Below, one piece after another: positions 36,309-44,965 of a DNA stretch of 64,000 nt. Below the pieces are notes generated by a model, which was given only the letters and a program-made list of their open reading frames with translations, was not told the origin of the DNA and made no database searches. Origin of the DNA: Paenibacillus sp. 1_12 (GTDB lineage Bacteria; Bacillota; Bacilli; Paenibacillales; NBRC-103111). Within the stretch, counting starts at the first letter, position 1; each line of letters begins with the position of its first letter. Made by a program: the position numbers and the translations under genes. The DNA lies in assembly GCF_900114475.1 (NCBI RefSeq), contig NZ_FOTE01000016.1:1-64000 (forward strand), in the 5' to 3' direction.

Positions 36309-37163
36309 TTACCAAATGGAACGGATGGCGTCAACGATTTGTTTGCTTTGCGCTCGTCCGGCGATTGCAACAGCACTACAGAGTGTTGGATCATACGGAT
36401 TGGGTCCGATGGCTTTGATACTTTGCTCATCAGGTGTGACAAGAACTACATTCGCATTTGCGCTCATTGCTGAAGCATCCTCCGCAGCTCCCGGAATTGA
36501 ACCGAAACCTTTTGGCATTGGAGATAAAATCACTACCCGTTCGTAATTATCAGCTAACCTTGCATTCGTCGTAGAAACCATGCCCCCATCAATCCATGCT
36601 TCCCCGTTAATATGCACAAGTGGCCAGACTCCTGGTACCGCTCCGCTCGCTGATACAGCGTCTATAAGAGAAACGCCTGATGATTCGTTGAAGACGTGCA
36701 ACTTTCCAGTATCAGCATGGATGGCAGTTACTTGTAACTTTTGAGGCCAATCTGTTGTGACGAGCCGAGCTTCGACAACAGAACTGCGTAGATTACTGGA
36801 TACCGGATCCGGATTTTTCTTGGCAATCTTTCCGAACTCCGCACCGACATTGTCCGGATTGCTTCCTCCTGTTTTAAATGCATGATACCATGCTTTGACC
36901 AAATCCTCGGATACAGATGCCGCAATCTCGGATTCATTCGGTTGTATCTGTAACGAAAATAGCTTGTTCATATCATATCCACTGGCCACGGCCACTCCGA
37001 CGAAGGCGCCGGCCGACGTTCCGATAATAGTGTCGGCGCTATATAGGTCAATGTCAGCTTCAAGCAAGCCTGTCAGAATGCCTACCTCCCAGGCGATGCC
37101 CGTTACACCGCCACCGCCCAGAACCAGAGCTCGTGTCAATAATTTATGATTATGCAATGTCAT
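36309..37163 (-). CDS. Patatin-like phospholipase / acyl hydrolase
   Basis: 284 residues. Patatin hallmarks: oxyanion-hole glycines LGGGGVTG (15-22), nucleophile Ser50 in GTSAG, and catalytic Asp in WIDGGM. No signal peptide, so it is cytoplasmic. The start is set at the ATG at 37163, 8 bp after AGGAGG; an ATG at 37169 is too close to that site. It is divergent from the MerR gene at 37261; its promoter (37205-37236) has the long spacer and dyad of a MerR-controlled promoter. Confidence 0.9.
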   Translation of the reverse strand: MTLHNHKLLTRALVLGGGGVTGIAWEVGILTGLLEADIDLYSADTIIGTSAGAFVGVAVASGYDMNKLFSLQIQPNESEIAASVSEDLVKAWYHAFKTGGSNPDNVGAEFGKIAKKNPDPVSSNLRSSVVEARLVTTDWPQKLQVTAIHADTGKLHVFNESSGVSLIDAVSASGAVPGVWPLVHINGEAWIDGGMVSTTNARLADNYERVVILSPMPKGFGSIPGAAEDASAMSANANVVLVTPDEQSIKAIGPNPYDPTLCSAVAIAGRAQSKQIVDAIRSIW

Positions 37164-37204
37164 GTTCATTTCCTCCTATTGATAATAAATTGGTTTTTGC
37201 ATAT

Positions 37205-37236
37205 AGTATAAACTATAAAGCACACTTTAATGTCAA
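37205..37236 (-). promoter_or_regulatory. MerR-type promoter/operator of the patatin gene
   Basis: On the minus strand: -35 TTGACA, 20-bp spacer TTAAAGTGTGCTTTATAGTT, -10 TATACT. The long spacer with a central dyad (TAAAG..CTTTA) is the signature of promoters activated by MerR-family regulators. Two further promoters in the window share it. Confidence 0.75.
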
Positions 37237-37260
37237 GCCTTACTTAGAAGAGGGGTGCCA

Positions 37261-37629
37261 ATGAAAATCAAAGATTTGGCAGAGAAAACTGGTCTGACTG
37301 CTCCCACAATTCGCTTTTATGAAAAAGAAGGATTGTTGGATTCTCGTCACGTTCGACGTGAAAATAATAACTATCGCGATTATAACGAGGAGACCGTTGA
37401 TCAACTGCTGCTGATCAGAAAGCTTCAATCCGCTGGGTTTACAATAACAGAACTTAGAGTGATAACTCAGGTAGGTGGGCTAGATGAGTTTTCGCTGCCA
37501 AAGAAAATTGAGTTTCTCTGCCAAAAAATGAAAGAGATAGACAAAAAAAAAGCGGAATTAGAGCAGATTCAAAACCTTCTCTCAAAGATGTTGGCAAACA
37601 AAATGGCGTTATTGGAATCCAATCGTTGA
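37261..37629 (+). CDS. MerR-family transcriptional regulator 1
   Basis: 122 residues: MKIKDLAEKTGLTAPTIRFY, the N-terminal winged helix, then EKEGLLDSRHVRRENNNYRD and a C-terminal dimerisation coiled coil (about 80-120). GAGGGG precedes the ATG; a GTG 6 bp upstream overlaps it. No metal-binding cysteines, so an organic effector is likelier. The operator at 37205-37236 lies between it and the divergent patatin gene. Confidence 0.88.
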   Translation: MKIKDLAEKTGLTAPTIRFYEKEGLLDSRHVRRENNNYRDYNEETVDQLLLIRKLQSAGFTITELRVITQVGGLDEFSLPKKIEFLCQKMKEIDKKKAELEQIQNLLSKMLANKMALLESNR

Positions 37630-37675
37630 AAAAATTAGCCATTAAGCAAACGAGGAACGTTAGTTCAATAAGGAC

Positions 37676-37722
37676 AGCGGCAGTCTAATATTTTATTTTT
37701 CAAGTCTTGGTCCGCCGCTGTT
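37676..37722 (+). terminator. Terminator after merR 1
   Basis: ACAGCGGC and GCCGCTGT arms with a loop of about 35 nt, followed by TTCATTTTT. The neighbouring GTTAGTTCAATAAGG resembles the TAACGG-type repeats described elsewhere in the window. Confidence 0.45.
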
Positions 37723-37893
37723 TCATTTTTATGGTCAGTCTAAAACCGCTTATGTTATAATTTCTAAATCAAAAATTGAATAGATGCTGATTGTACATAG
37801 GTGCAATCAGCGTTATTGCCATCTATCAATCGCGATAGTTCCAGCCAAAGCAAAAGCGGTATGAAGAAGTAAACTTAATGGAGGGAGAGCGAA

Positions 37894-38322
37894 TTGTTTA
37901 CAATAAAGGAAGCATCGGAAAAATTAAATTGCCCCGCACATACGATACGATTTTATGATAAAGAAGGACTATTGCCGAATATTCGCAGGGACGACAAAGG
38001 CAACCGTTTGTTTGATAAAAAGGATTTGGACTGGATTCGATTAATGACTTGTTTTCGCGCAACGGGAATGAGCATAGCGGGTATAAGAGAAATTGTCGAG
38101 CTTGCCATGCAGGGAGAAGAGACGATTGCCCAAAGAAGAGCCATATTGGTAGCGCATCAATCAGAAATCGTAAAAAAGCAGCAGGTGCTGAACGAGGCTT
38201 TTGAAGCGGTGAGTCAAAAGCTGGAGGTGTATAATAACATCCAAAACGGTAACCCGGAGGATAGCTTTCTCGAGTATATTGGGAAGTTGGATGCACCAAC
38301 GAATAATGAAGGTTTCAAGTAA
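37894..38322 (+). CDS. MerR-family transcriptional regulator 2
   Basis: 142 residues starting at a TTG after GGAGGGAG: FTIKEASEKLNCPAHTIRFY, DKEGLLPNIRRDDKGNRLFD, and CFRATGMSIAGIREIVELAM, then a C-terminal coiled coil. This is the subgroup that often controls aldehyde or reductase genes (AdhR/YyaN-like). It is followed by a long hairpin and then by the aldehyde dehydrogenase gene whose promoter carries the MerR-type dyad, so it is the best candidate regulator for that site. Confidence 0.88.
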   Translation: MFTIKEASEKLNCPAHTIRFYDKEGLLPNIRRDDKGNRLFDKKDLDWIRLMTCFRATGMSIAGIREIVELAMQGEETIAQRRAILVAHQSEIVKKQQVLNEAFEAVSQKLEVYNNIQNGNPEDSFLEYIGKLDAPTNNEGFK

Positions 38323-38337
38323 ATACGAGCGAAAAAC

Positions 38338-38395
38338 TAGCGAAGCCCTGATCCATCATTTCTTTCGAGAGAAATAATGGATCAGGGCTTCGCTA
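38338..38395 (+). terminator. Long hairpin after merR 2
   Basis: TAGCGAAGCCCTGATCCAT... pairs with ...ATGGATCAGGGCTTCGCTA over more than 25 bp, with one bulge and a small loop. The tail is AT-rich (ATATTTTATG). Confidence 0.7.
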
Positions 38396-38413
38396 ATATT
38401 TTATGTAAAGCTA

Positions 38414-38444
38414 TTGACTTAAAGTGAACTTTAATAGTTATAAT
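38414..38444 (+). promoter_or_regulatory. MerR-type promoter/operator of the aldehyde dehydrogenase gene
   Basis: -35 TTGACT (38414-38419), 19-bp spacer TAAAGTGAACTTTAATAGT, -10 TATAAT (38439-38444). The TTAAAGT-GA-ACTTTAA dyad is centred in the spacer. Confidence 0.8.
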
Positions 38445-38492
38445 TTAAATGATTTATGCTAAATAATCTGTAAGGATGAGGAGGAAACGATA

Positions 38493-39922
38493 ATGAATGT
38501 GTACGATAAGATTTATATAGATGGACAATTCGTTAAACCGTTGGGTACGGAAGAGCTGGAACTGATCAATCCCGTAAACAAGCAAGTAGTCAGTAAAGTC
38601 GTGCTCGGAAATGTTGAGGACACGTTCAAAGCAATAGAGGCTGCTAAAGCTGCATTCAAAACGTACTCTAAGACGAGCGTTGAGGAACGCGTGGAAATAC
38701 TTTCGCGGCTGCATGAATCGCTGTCGCAACGATTCGATAGTTTGACGGAGGCGACCGTTACGGAATACGGTGCACCGATTACAGTGGCTAAAATGCTGAC
38801 CCAGCTTGCGATCAACGCCTTTTCACATATGAAGGAAACAGTTGAATCGTATCCCTTTATACGAGCGGCCGGCACAGCAAAGGTTCGGATGGAGCCGATT
38901 GGCGTCGTGGGAGTCATTACGCCTTGGAATGCGAATGCCACGCATCTTGCCAATAAAATTGCGCCGTCGCTTGCAGCGGGCTGCACCGTGGTTGTCAAAC
39001 CGAGCGAGTTTAGCGCGGCACAAACGGAACTATTTATGGAAGCCGTCCATGCGGCCAATATCCCTGCTGGCGTTATCAATATCGTTAATGGCAAGGGAGA
39101 AGTAGTCGGCGAAGAGTTGACTCGCCATCCGGATGTTACCGGCATCACGTTTACAGGTTCCACAGCAATTGGAAAACGAATCGCGGTAGGCGCGGCGGCT
39201 AACTTAAAAAGGGTTACGCTCGAGCTTGGAGGAAAATCGCCTACCGTCATTTTGGATGACGCCGACTTCACGAAAGCCGTTCCACTTGCGGTAAGGGCCG
39301 GATTCATCAACAGCGGTCAGGCTTGCCTTGCCGGTACTCGGGTGCTTGTTCCAGAAAAGCGTCTAGAGGAGGCTAAACGTTTAATGGCTGCAACCGTCGA
39401 GGCGTTAAAAGTGGGGGACCTCTGGAACGAAGCAGCGGTTATTGGGCCAATGGGAATCAGAAGCAGTTCGAAAGAGTTCAGCGCTATATTAACCAGGCGA
39501 TCGAAGAAGGAGCTGAAGTGGTTGTCGGCGGTGCAGGCAGTCCTGAAGGGCTCGATGACGGTTACTATGTTAAGCCAACGGTGTTTTCCAATGTAACCAA
39601 TGATATGACTATTGCGCAGGAAGAAGTATTTGGTCCCGTCCTATCGATCATTACCTATAAAACGGAAGAAGAGGCTATTGAAATTGCGAACGATACACCG
39701 TATGGCTTGCAAGCATTCGTCTTTTCCGGAAGCAAGGAGCGGGGCAATCGGGTCGCCGAGCAGATCGTGGCTTGACGGATATCAGTCAACGGCTTGCACG
39801 ACGAACCGAAAGCGCCGTTCGGAGGGTTTAAAAGCTCCGGTATAGGCAGGGATCACGGTACGTATGGAATCGAAGAATATTTGGAGCCTAAGGCGATTCT
39901 GGGTCACAATGCCGTTATGTAA
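38493..39922 (+). pseudogene. Aldehyde dehydrogenase, frameshift and nonsense
   Basis: The assembled product is an NAD(P)-dependent aldehyde dehydrogenase of about 475 residues, with ELGGKSP (catalytic Glu), NSGQACLAGTR (catalytic Cys) and [10 protein letters not shown]. Two lesions: near 39450 a base is missing (ATGGGAATCAG where ATGGTGAATCAG restores [10 protein letters not shown]), and at 39773-39775 TGA replaces a Gly codon (QIVA-stop-RISVNG). After the stop the frame continues to LGHNAVM and a normal stop. Two independent lesions make this a real pseudogene. GAGGAGG precedes the ATG, and the promoter is MerR-like. Confidence 0.88.
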
Positions 39923-39947
39923 CGATGAGAAAGTAGTAACCAAACGA

Positions 39948-41039
39948 ATGAAATTATTAATTCTCGTCGTTATAGTCGCTTTAGTCACATTTTTGATACA
40001 GAAGTATTACCCTCCGCTTGGCGGCCAAAGCTCGGCGGAAAGCCAGAGAAGAATTCAGGCTTCCCCGCAGTTTATCGACGGGAAGTTTCGCAATCAAATT
40101 ACAACGCCGATGGATTACAGTTTAAAAGATACCACAGATGCGTTGATTAAATCGATAAAAGGGACTCCGAACAGCAGACCGAAGGGGATCATGCCGATCG
40201 ATTCTTTTGATTCGAAAGCTTTCACGGAAAATAAGGAAGATCAAGTGATCTGGTTTGGTCATTCCACGCTATTGATGAAAGTAAATGGGGTGAAGCTGTT
40301 AATAGACCCCGTATTCAGCGATTATGCTTCTCCTGTTCCGTTCTTTGGGCCCAAGCGTTACAGCGACAAGCTGCCGGCAGAGATAGAGGATTTGATTGAA
40401 ATAGACGCTGTTATTATATCTCATGATCATTACGACCATCTGGACTATGGATCGATTCGCAAGTTGAAAGGAAAAGTGAAGCAGTTTATAGTTCCCTTAG
40501 GGGTTGCCGGGCATCTGACGAAGTGGGGAGTCGAATCTGAACGCATTAAAGAGCTTGATTGGTGGGATGAGGAGTCCGTTGTGGGACTAACGTTAATCAG
40601 CACGCCGGCAAGACATTTCTCTGGCCGGGGCAATAGCAGCGGCGGGTCTACCTTATGGAGTTCCTGGGTCATAGTTAGTGATCAATCGAAAATATATTAT
40701 AGCGGGGACAGCGGATACGGACCGCATTTCAAGGAGATTGGCGATAAATACGGACCGTTTGATCTCACGCTTATCGAAACGGGTCAATATGATGAAAAGT
40801 GGGCAAATATTCATATGACACCTGAAGAGTCATTGCAAGCTAACCTGGATGTGCAAGGTAAATTAATGATCCCTATACACTGGGGAGCTTTTACGTTAGC
40901 GTTGCACAGTTGGACAGACCCTATAGAGCGGGCAAAACGAGCGGCTGAACAACGGAACGCAGCCTTGGCGACGCCTAGGATAGGCGAAACCGTAACGATA
41001 GGAGCTACGAATTACCCCTCCGCAGCCTGGTGGGAATAG
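39948..41039 (+). CDS. Metallo-beta-lactamase-fold hydrolase (NAPE-PLD-like)
   Basis: 363 residues. An N-terminal hydrophobic segment (about 3-18) suggests a membrane anchor or signal peptide. The metal-binding motif SHDHYDHLD, the upstream WFGHSTLLMKV and DPVF segments and the later TPARHFSGRG and YSGDSGYG are those of the NAPE-hydrolysing phospholipase D / UlaG-like group. The start at 39948 is chosen because the preceding frame overlaps the end of the aldehyde dehydrogenase and the hydrophobic N-terminus starts here; the ribosome site is weak. It probably shares the upstream promoter. Lipid-amide or phosphodiester hydrolysis is plausible, unproven. Confidence 0.85.
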   Translation: MKLLILVVIVALVTFLIQKYYPPLGGQSSAESQRRIQASPQFIDGKFRNQITTPMDYSLKDTTDALIKSIKGTPNSRPKGIMPIDSFDSKAFTENKEDQVIWFGHSTLLMKVNGVKLLIDPVFSDYASPVPFFGPKRYSDKLPAEIEDLIEIDAVIISHDHYDHLDYGSIRKLKGKVKQFIVPLGVAGHLTKWGVESERIKELDWWDEESVVGLTLISTPARHFSGRGNSSGGSTLWSSWVIVSDQSKIYYSGDSGYGPHFKEIGDKYGPFDLTLIETGQYDEKWANIHMTPEESLQANLDVQGKLMIPIHWGAFTLALHSWTDPIERAKRAAEQRNAALATPRIGETVTIGATNYPSAAWWE

Positions 41040-41087
41040 CATAGAGGCGATTCGCATGGGATTGATTTTTTATCCAAAAAGCAGCAC

Positions 41088-41118
41088 TTGACTTAAAGTC
41101 GACTTTAAGAGTTAAGAT
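41088..41118 (+). promoter_or_regulatory. MerR-type promoter/operator of the SDR gene
   Basis: -35 TTGACT (41088-41093), 19-bp spacer TAAAGTCGACTTTAAGAGT, -10 TAAGAT (41113-41118). The dyad CTTAAAGTCGACTTTAAG is a perfect 18-bp palindrome. Confidence 0.8.
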
Positions 41119-41161
41119 CATTCTCGAGCGATGCTCAAAACACTATCGGGAGTGAATACAG

Positions 41162-41971
41162 ATGAATAAAACGATTTTGATTACAGGCACGTCAACAGGC
41201 TTCGGCAAGGAATTGGTCCTTCAATTCGCCAAGCGTCATTGGAATGTAGTAGCTGCCATGCGAGATACGCAGAAAGCCGCTCCTGAATTTGACCAATACC
41301 CTAACATACAGGTGATGGCTTTAGATATTACGAATCAGGAAAAGGTTCATCAGGTTGTTGATACGGTAACGAGTCAATATGGGCGAATTGATGTTTTGCT
41401 CAATAATGCGGGGTACGCTCAGGCGGGTGTATTTGAAGAAGTAACGGTCGAACAAGCTCGCAGGCAATATGAAACGAATGTATTTGGCGTCATGGGTACG
41501 ATTCAAGCCGTACTTCCGCAGATGAGGAAAAATCGTTCTGGACATATCATCAATATATCGTCTATGGGCGGCGTACAAAGTTTGCCGACCTTGTCCATTT
41601 ATTGCAGTTCAAAAGCGGCTCTTGAAAATCTTAGCGAAGGACTGGCTGCCGAAGTGAAGGAGCTCGGGATCAACATCACGCTTGTTGAACCGGCAGGCTT
41701 CAAAACAGGCTTTCAAGGAAATACGCAAGAAGTTAAAAGCGATATACCCGATTATCAAGCGACATATGATTGGTACAATGAGCTTGCCAAAACCGCGCCT
41801 TACGGCGATGTAGAAAAAGCAATGTCTGCGGTCGCCGATATTGCCGGCACAGACAATCCGCCAAGAAGACTGGCTTTGGGGAGCATGGGACTCGTAATGG
41901 CTCGCACACAGCTCAATTCCATGCTGGAGGAATATGAAAAGTGGGAGCACATTACCGCAAGCGCAGATTAA
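41162..41971 (+). CDS. Short-chain dehydrogenase/reductase
   Basis: 269 residues, a complete classical SDR: ITGTSTGFGKELV (TGxxxGxG nucleotide site), LNNAGYA (NNAG), Ser in NISSMGG, and catalytic YCSSK. GGAGTGA precedes the ATG. It has its own MerR-type promoter and is followed by two hairpins. The substrate is unknown; the shared control with the aldehyde dehydrogenase and patatin genes suggests detoxification of reactive carbonyl or lipid-derived compounds. Confidence 0.9.
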   Translation: MNKTILITGTSTGFGKELVLQFAKRHWNVVAAMRDTQKAAPEFDQYPNIQVMALDITNQEKVHQVVDTVTSQYGRIDVLLNNAGYAQAGVFEEVTVEQARRQYETNVFGVMGTIQAVLPQMRKNRSGHIINISSMGGVQSLPTLSIYCSSKAALENLSEGLAAEVKELGINITLVEPAGFKTGFQGNTQEVKSDIPDYQATYDWYNELAKTAPYGDVEKAMSAVADIAGTDNPPRRLALGSMGLVMARTQLNSMLEEYEKWEHITASAD

Positions 41972-41993
41972 CTTTAAGCTAAACATTGCTGTT

Positions 41994-42016
41994 AAGGCAA
42001 AGAAATTGCCTTTTTC
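41994..42016 (+). terminator. Rho-independent terminator after the SDR gene
   Basis: AAGGCAA-AGAAA-TTGCCTT followed by TTTC, 23 bp after the stop codon. Confidence 0.8.
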
Positions 42017-42129
42017 AAAAAAGGTGCACCTCGTTATAAGACGAGTAGGTACACCTGACGAGCTTAAGGGTCTGGAAAAAATGGGTATTGCCAGTACGGA
42101 GATCAATAGTCATATTTCTCTTTCATTAG

Positions 42130-42170
42130 AAACGCCTGTCAAGAGCTAAAATAGCTTCTGGCAGGCGTTT
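42130..42170 (+). terminator. Second hairpin
   Basis: AAACGCCTG and CAGGCGTTT arms with an inner AGCT...AGCT pairing. A short frame before it (ending at 42149) has no recognised family and may be a gene tail. Confidence 0.5.
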
Positions 42171-42435
42171 CGCATGCTGTATAAGGCTTGCAAACTATAA
42201 TATCCATAAATTTGTCGCTATAATCTATTCCTGCCGTGGCTTTGTTGAAGGATCTTGCACTAACATACTCAACATAGAGGTAAAGTTCTTGTCATTTATG
42301 ACATCAAGTTCTTGTCAGCCGACAATTGTCCGGCAACACCAACATATGCGCATAATCGCGGTGATAATAAAGGTCACAAGGTGACATATATAAGGTCTAT
42401 AATGGGTGGTAGATCAACGAAAGGAGTAACAAATC
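42171..42435. other. Intergenic region with TTCTTGTCA repeats
   Basis: No gene seen. AAGTTCTTGTCA occurs twice (42283-42294, 42306-42317), followed by GACAATTGTCCGG and ATAATCGCGG; this is a degenerate copy of the repeat at 47299-47406 and 57704-57841. Confidence 0.5.
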
Positions 42436-42690
42436 ATGAAACGGAGAATAATTTTAGATTTAGCTGTTACATTAGATGGTTTTATTGAAGGGAAAAATGG
42501 GGAAGTTGATTGGTGCATTATGGACTCTGAGATGGGGTTTATTAATTTCTTAAATCAAATTGATACTATTTTATATGGAAGAAAAAGTTATAATTTATGG
42601 GGGCAATTTACTCCAGAAATTGAAGATACTGACCTTGCTTCAAAAAAGTAGACACAGAGAAAGCCTCGGTGACACCCATTAGTCCAATGT

Positions 42691-43491
42691 CTACTGATCA
42701 ATCCCTACCTTAAAAGGCGGGATGTAATCGTTAGAGGAATGCGTTCTCCGACGGTTGTAGAATAGCTCGATATATTCAAATACAGCTTTTTTAGCCTCTG
42801 CACGAGTCTTAAATGTATAATCATTGAGCCATTCCATCTTAAGCTTACCCCAAAAAGATTCCATCGGAGCGTTATCGTAACAGTTCCCTTTTCGGCTCAT
42901 GCTGCATATAAATTCATGCTTCTTGAGAAGCTGCTGGTAGCCTTTGCTGGCATATTGCACACCCCGATCAGAGTGTACGATGAGTCCCTTCGATGCACCT
43001 GTACGGCCAATTGCTTGCTTTAATGCCGCACAGACAAGCTCTGTCTTCATTCGACTATCCATGGCCCAACCCACAAGTTTACGACCGTGCAAATCCAAAA
43101 CGCCAGCGAGATACAGCCAGCCTTCAGCTGTTGAGATATAAGTAATATCACTCAACCATTTCTCATTGGGTTTACTCGTTTTAAAGTTCTGATTCACGAT
43201 ATTATCCGCTACCGGCAGATTATGGCTCGAGTTTGTGGTCGCTTTATATTTCTTTACGACCTTGGATCGAATTCCATTGGCTTGCATTAATCGAGCGACA
43301 CGGCCTCGGCTAGCTTTCTGCTCAGATGGTAAATTCTTTGTGATCTGTGGAGATCCATAGATCCGTCGACTACTGCTGTGAATGGCTTTAATCGTATCTA
43401 ATAACGCTCGGTTTGCCACACTACGCTTGCTCTCTGGTCGATGGATGTGAGCATAGTAGCCGCTTCTTGAGACCTCTAAGACCTGGCACAT
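42691..43491 (-). CDS. IS3-family transposase OrfB (rve integrase domain)
   Basis: 266 residues from the first in-frame ATG, with the integrase DDE triad intact: Asp in WLSDITYIST, Asp in IVHSDRGVQYAS, Glu in NCYDNAPMESFWGKLKMEW. The frame is open upstream through FIHEHRFEFRIAK to the end of orfA, so the functional product is an OrfAB fusion made by -1 frameshifting at the A-rich site near 43545-43552 (GCGAAAAATC on the minus strand). Confidence 0.93.
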   Translation of the reverse strand: MCQVLEVSRSGYYAHIHRPESKRSVANRALLDTIKAIHSSSRRIYGSPQITKNLPSEQKASRGRVARLMQANGIRSKVVKKYKATTNSSHNLPVADNIVNQNFKTSKPNEKWLSDITYISTAEGWLYLAGVLDLHGRKLVGWAMDSRMKTELVCAALKQAIGRTGASKGLIVHSDRGVQYASKGYQQLLKKHEFICSMSRKGNCYDNAPMESFWGKLKMEWLNDYTFKTRAEAKKAVFEYIELFYNRRRTHSSNDYIPPFKVGIDQ

Positions 43492-43538
43492 CTTCGCAAT
43501 CCGAAATTCGAAGCGATGTTCATGGATGAACGTGAACG

Positions 43539-43835
43539 TTATGATTTCAGATTTTTCGCGAAGTAGGCCGCCGCCTTTTTTAAAATTTCATTCTCTTCTT
43601 TCAGATCGGCTAACTGCTTACGAAGCTTACGCATTTCGTCATCTTCGGCCTTGAGATTACCGCTGCCTGGAAACGAACTTTCTCCATCGCGTTTATATGT
43701 TCTTACCCAGTCTCGGACTGTTGTATAGTGAACATCAAGTTCCGTGGCTGCATCTCCGACACTGGTTTCTTTAGCCAAGATTCTCAGTACGACCTGCTCC
43801 TTAAATGCCTTATCAAACTTTTTCCGCTGCCCCAT
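43539..43835 (-). CDS. IS3-family OrfA (helix-turn-helix protein)
   Basis: 98 residues from the ATG at 43835, which follows GGAGGGATTTACT. Helix-turn-helix of the Tnp-1 type (QVVLRILAKETSVGDAATEL, DVHYTTVRDWVRTYKRDG) and a C-terminal leucine zipper (LRKQLADLKEENEILKKAAA). It supplies the DNA-binding part of the OrfAB transposase. Confidence 0.93.
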   Translation of the reverse strand: MGQRKKFDKAFKEQVVLRILAKETSVGDAATELDVHYTTVRDWVRTYKRDGESSFPGSGNLKAEDDEMRKLRKQLADLKEENEILKKAAAYFAKNLKS

Positions 43836-44405
43836 AGTAAATCCCTCCACTTTTATTATAAAGGTTTTCTATGTGTCTATCTATTCGGGGCAGGGTCATA
43901 CTGAAACCGAAAAAGAAATATGGGGATTAGTTCATAGTAAAGAAAAATATGTATTTTCCAGAACTCAAAAGGGGACTGATAATAAAGCATTAGTTATAAA
44001 TGATAATATTCTTGAAGAAGTAAATAAATTAAAGAATAATCCTGGTAAAGACATCTGGCTATATGGCGGAGCGAGTCTTATTACAACTTTTATCAATTTA
44101 GGGCTTGTTGATGAATTTAGATTATCTGTTCACCCTGTTATTTTGGGAGAAGGAAAACCGTTGTTTATTGATATTAAACAGAGGTTGAATTTAAAAATGG
44201 TTAATACAAAAACGTTCTCCTCTGGTGTTGTGCAACTAATCTATCATATGAACGGCAAATAATATTGGCCGCTGTTTTCTCACCTAACGGGCAGAAGAGT
44301 GTAGTGGAACGGCTATTTATTATCGCTCTCTATTTTGCCAGAGTAATACATCCGCTTCACCACACCTATAATAAGATGAGACTAGAAATCTAAAGAGGTG
44401 AGCCA

Positions 44406-44849
44406 ATGGCAGTCGTAAAAGCCAGGAAACAGGATATTGATATGTTGGCAAGGTTGCTTCGAGCTGAAGCTGAGACCGAAGGCGAAATGGGCATGCTCCT
44501 TGTTGGAAATGTTGGCATTAACCGAATAAGAGCGAATTGCTCGGATTTTAAAGGAGTCCGGACAATTCCCCAAATGATCAACCAGCCGCATGCGTTCGAA
44601 GCGTTGCAACATGGTTTGTACTATCAAAACGCAAGAGAGAGGGAACGCCGTCTGGCGCAACGGTCTGTGAATGGGGAGCGGAATTGGCCAGGCAAATTCT
44701 CCCTATGGTATTTCCGACCAGGAACGTTCGAAAATCCCGGACCATGTCCGCCAACTTGGTATAATCAGCCGCTCGCAGGACGATGGCAGAAGCACTGTTT
44801 TTATGAACCGACCGCGGAAGAATGTGAAAATGTATATAATACGTTTTAA
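44406..44849 (+). CDS. cwlJ: Spore cortex-lytic enzyme CwlJ
   Basis: 147 residues, a full-length CwlJ of the SleB/CwlJ cell-wall hydrolase family without signal peptide: LARLLRAEAETEGEMGMLLV with the catalytic Glu, VGINRIRANCSDFKGVRTI, FYEPTAEECENVYNTF. AAAGAGGTGA precedes the ATG. CwlJ sits in the spore coat layers and degrades cortex muramic-delta-lactam peptidoglycan during germination, which is downstream of the Ger receptors encoded at 12.8-21.2 kb. The gene is alone and followed by the repeat/terminator at 44901-44957. Confidence 0.93.
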   Translation: MAVVKARKQDIDMLARLLRAEAETEGEMGMLLVGNVGINRIRANCSDFKGVRTIPQMINQPHAFEALQHGLYYQNARERERRLAQRSVNGERNWPGKFSLWYFRPGTFENPGPCPPTWYNQPLAGRWQKHCFYEPTAEECENVYNTF

Positions 44850-44900
44850 TTTTATAAACGAAAAGAGCTCAGGATCTCTTAACCTGACTTGTCACAGCCA

Positions 44901-44965
44901 TGTGTCGGTTGACAAGAAATTTATCTCATTAAGTGCCGCGTAAATCGCGGCTTCTTTGGGTTTAG
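44901..44965. repeat. TGTCGG-TGACAAGAA repeat with terminator hairpin
   Basis: TGTCGGTTGACAAGAAA, TTATCTCATTAA and a GCCGCG-TAAAT-CGCGGC hairpin followed by TTCTTT (44935-44957), which probably terminates cwlJ. The same order of words occurs at 47299 and 57704, upstream of a 20-bp-arm hairpin missing here. Confidence 0.6.

Larger units (their letters stand above)
42630..43898 (-). mobile_element. IS3-family (IS150-group-like) insertion sequence, complete, 1269 bp
   Basis: Terminal inverted repeats: left TGACCTTGC...TAGACACAGAGAAAGCC, right (minus strand) TGACCCTGC...TAGACACATAGAAAACC, about 36 bp with mismatches. The 3-bp target duplication TAC flanks it (42627-42629 and 43899-43901). It carries orfA and orfB in the minus orientation with an A-run between them for a -1 frameshift. 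All parts look intact, so it is probably active or was recently. Confidence 0.93.
42436..44262 (+). pseudogene. Dihydrofolate-reductase-like (RibD C-terminal/YyaP type) gene split by an IS3-family element
   Basis: The 5' part (42436-42629) encodes MKRRIILDLAVTLDGFIEGK and LYGRKSYNLWGQFTPEIED; the 3' part (43902-44262) encodes TEKEIWGLVHSKEKYVFSR, IWLYGGASLITTFINLGLVD and PVILGEGKPLF. Removing the element and one TAC copy joins them in frame as PEIEDTETEKEIWG, a 184-residue protein of normal length. GAAAGGAG precedes the ATG. These proteins bind NADPH through a DHFR fold; their substrates are mostly unknown. The gene is inactivated by the insertion alone, so the event is recent. Confidence 0.93.

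Noticed and set aside
38513-39310. Minus-strand frame of 265 codons opposite the aldehyde dehydrogenase
   Set aside because: The plus strand carries unmistakable aldehyde dehydrogenase motifs; the antisense frame has none.
41609-42106. Minus-strand frame overlapping the end of the SDR gene
   Set aside because: Antisense shadow running across a terminator, with no family.
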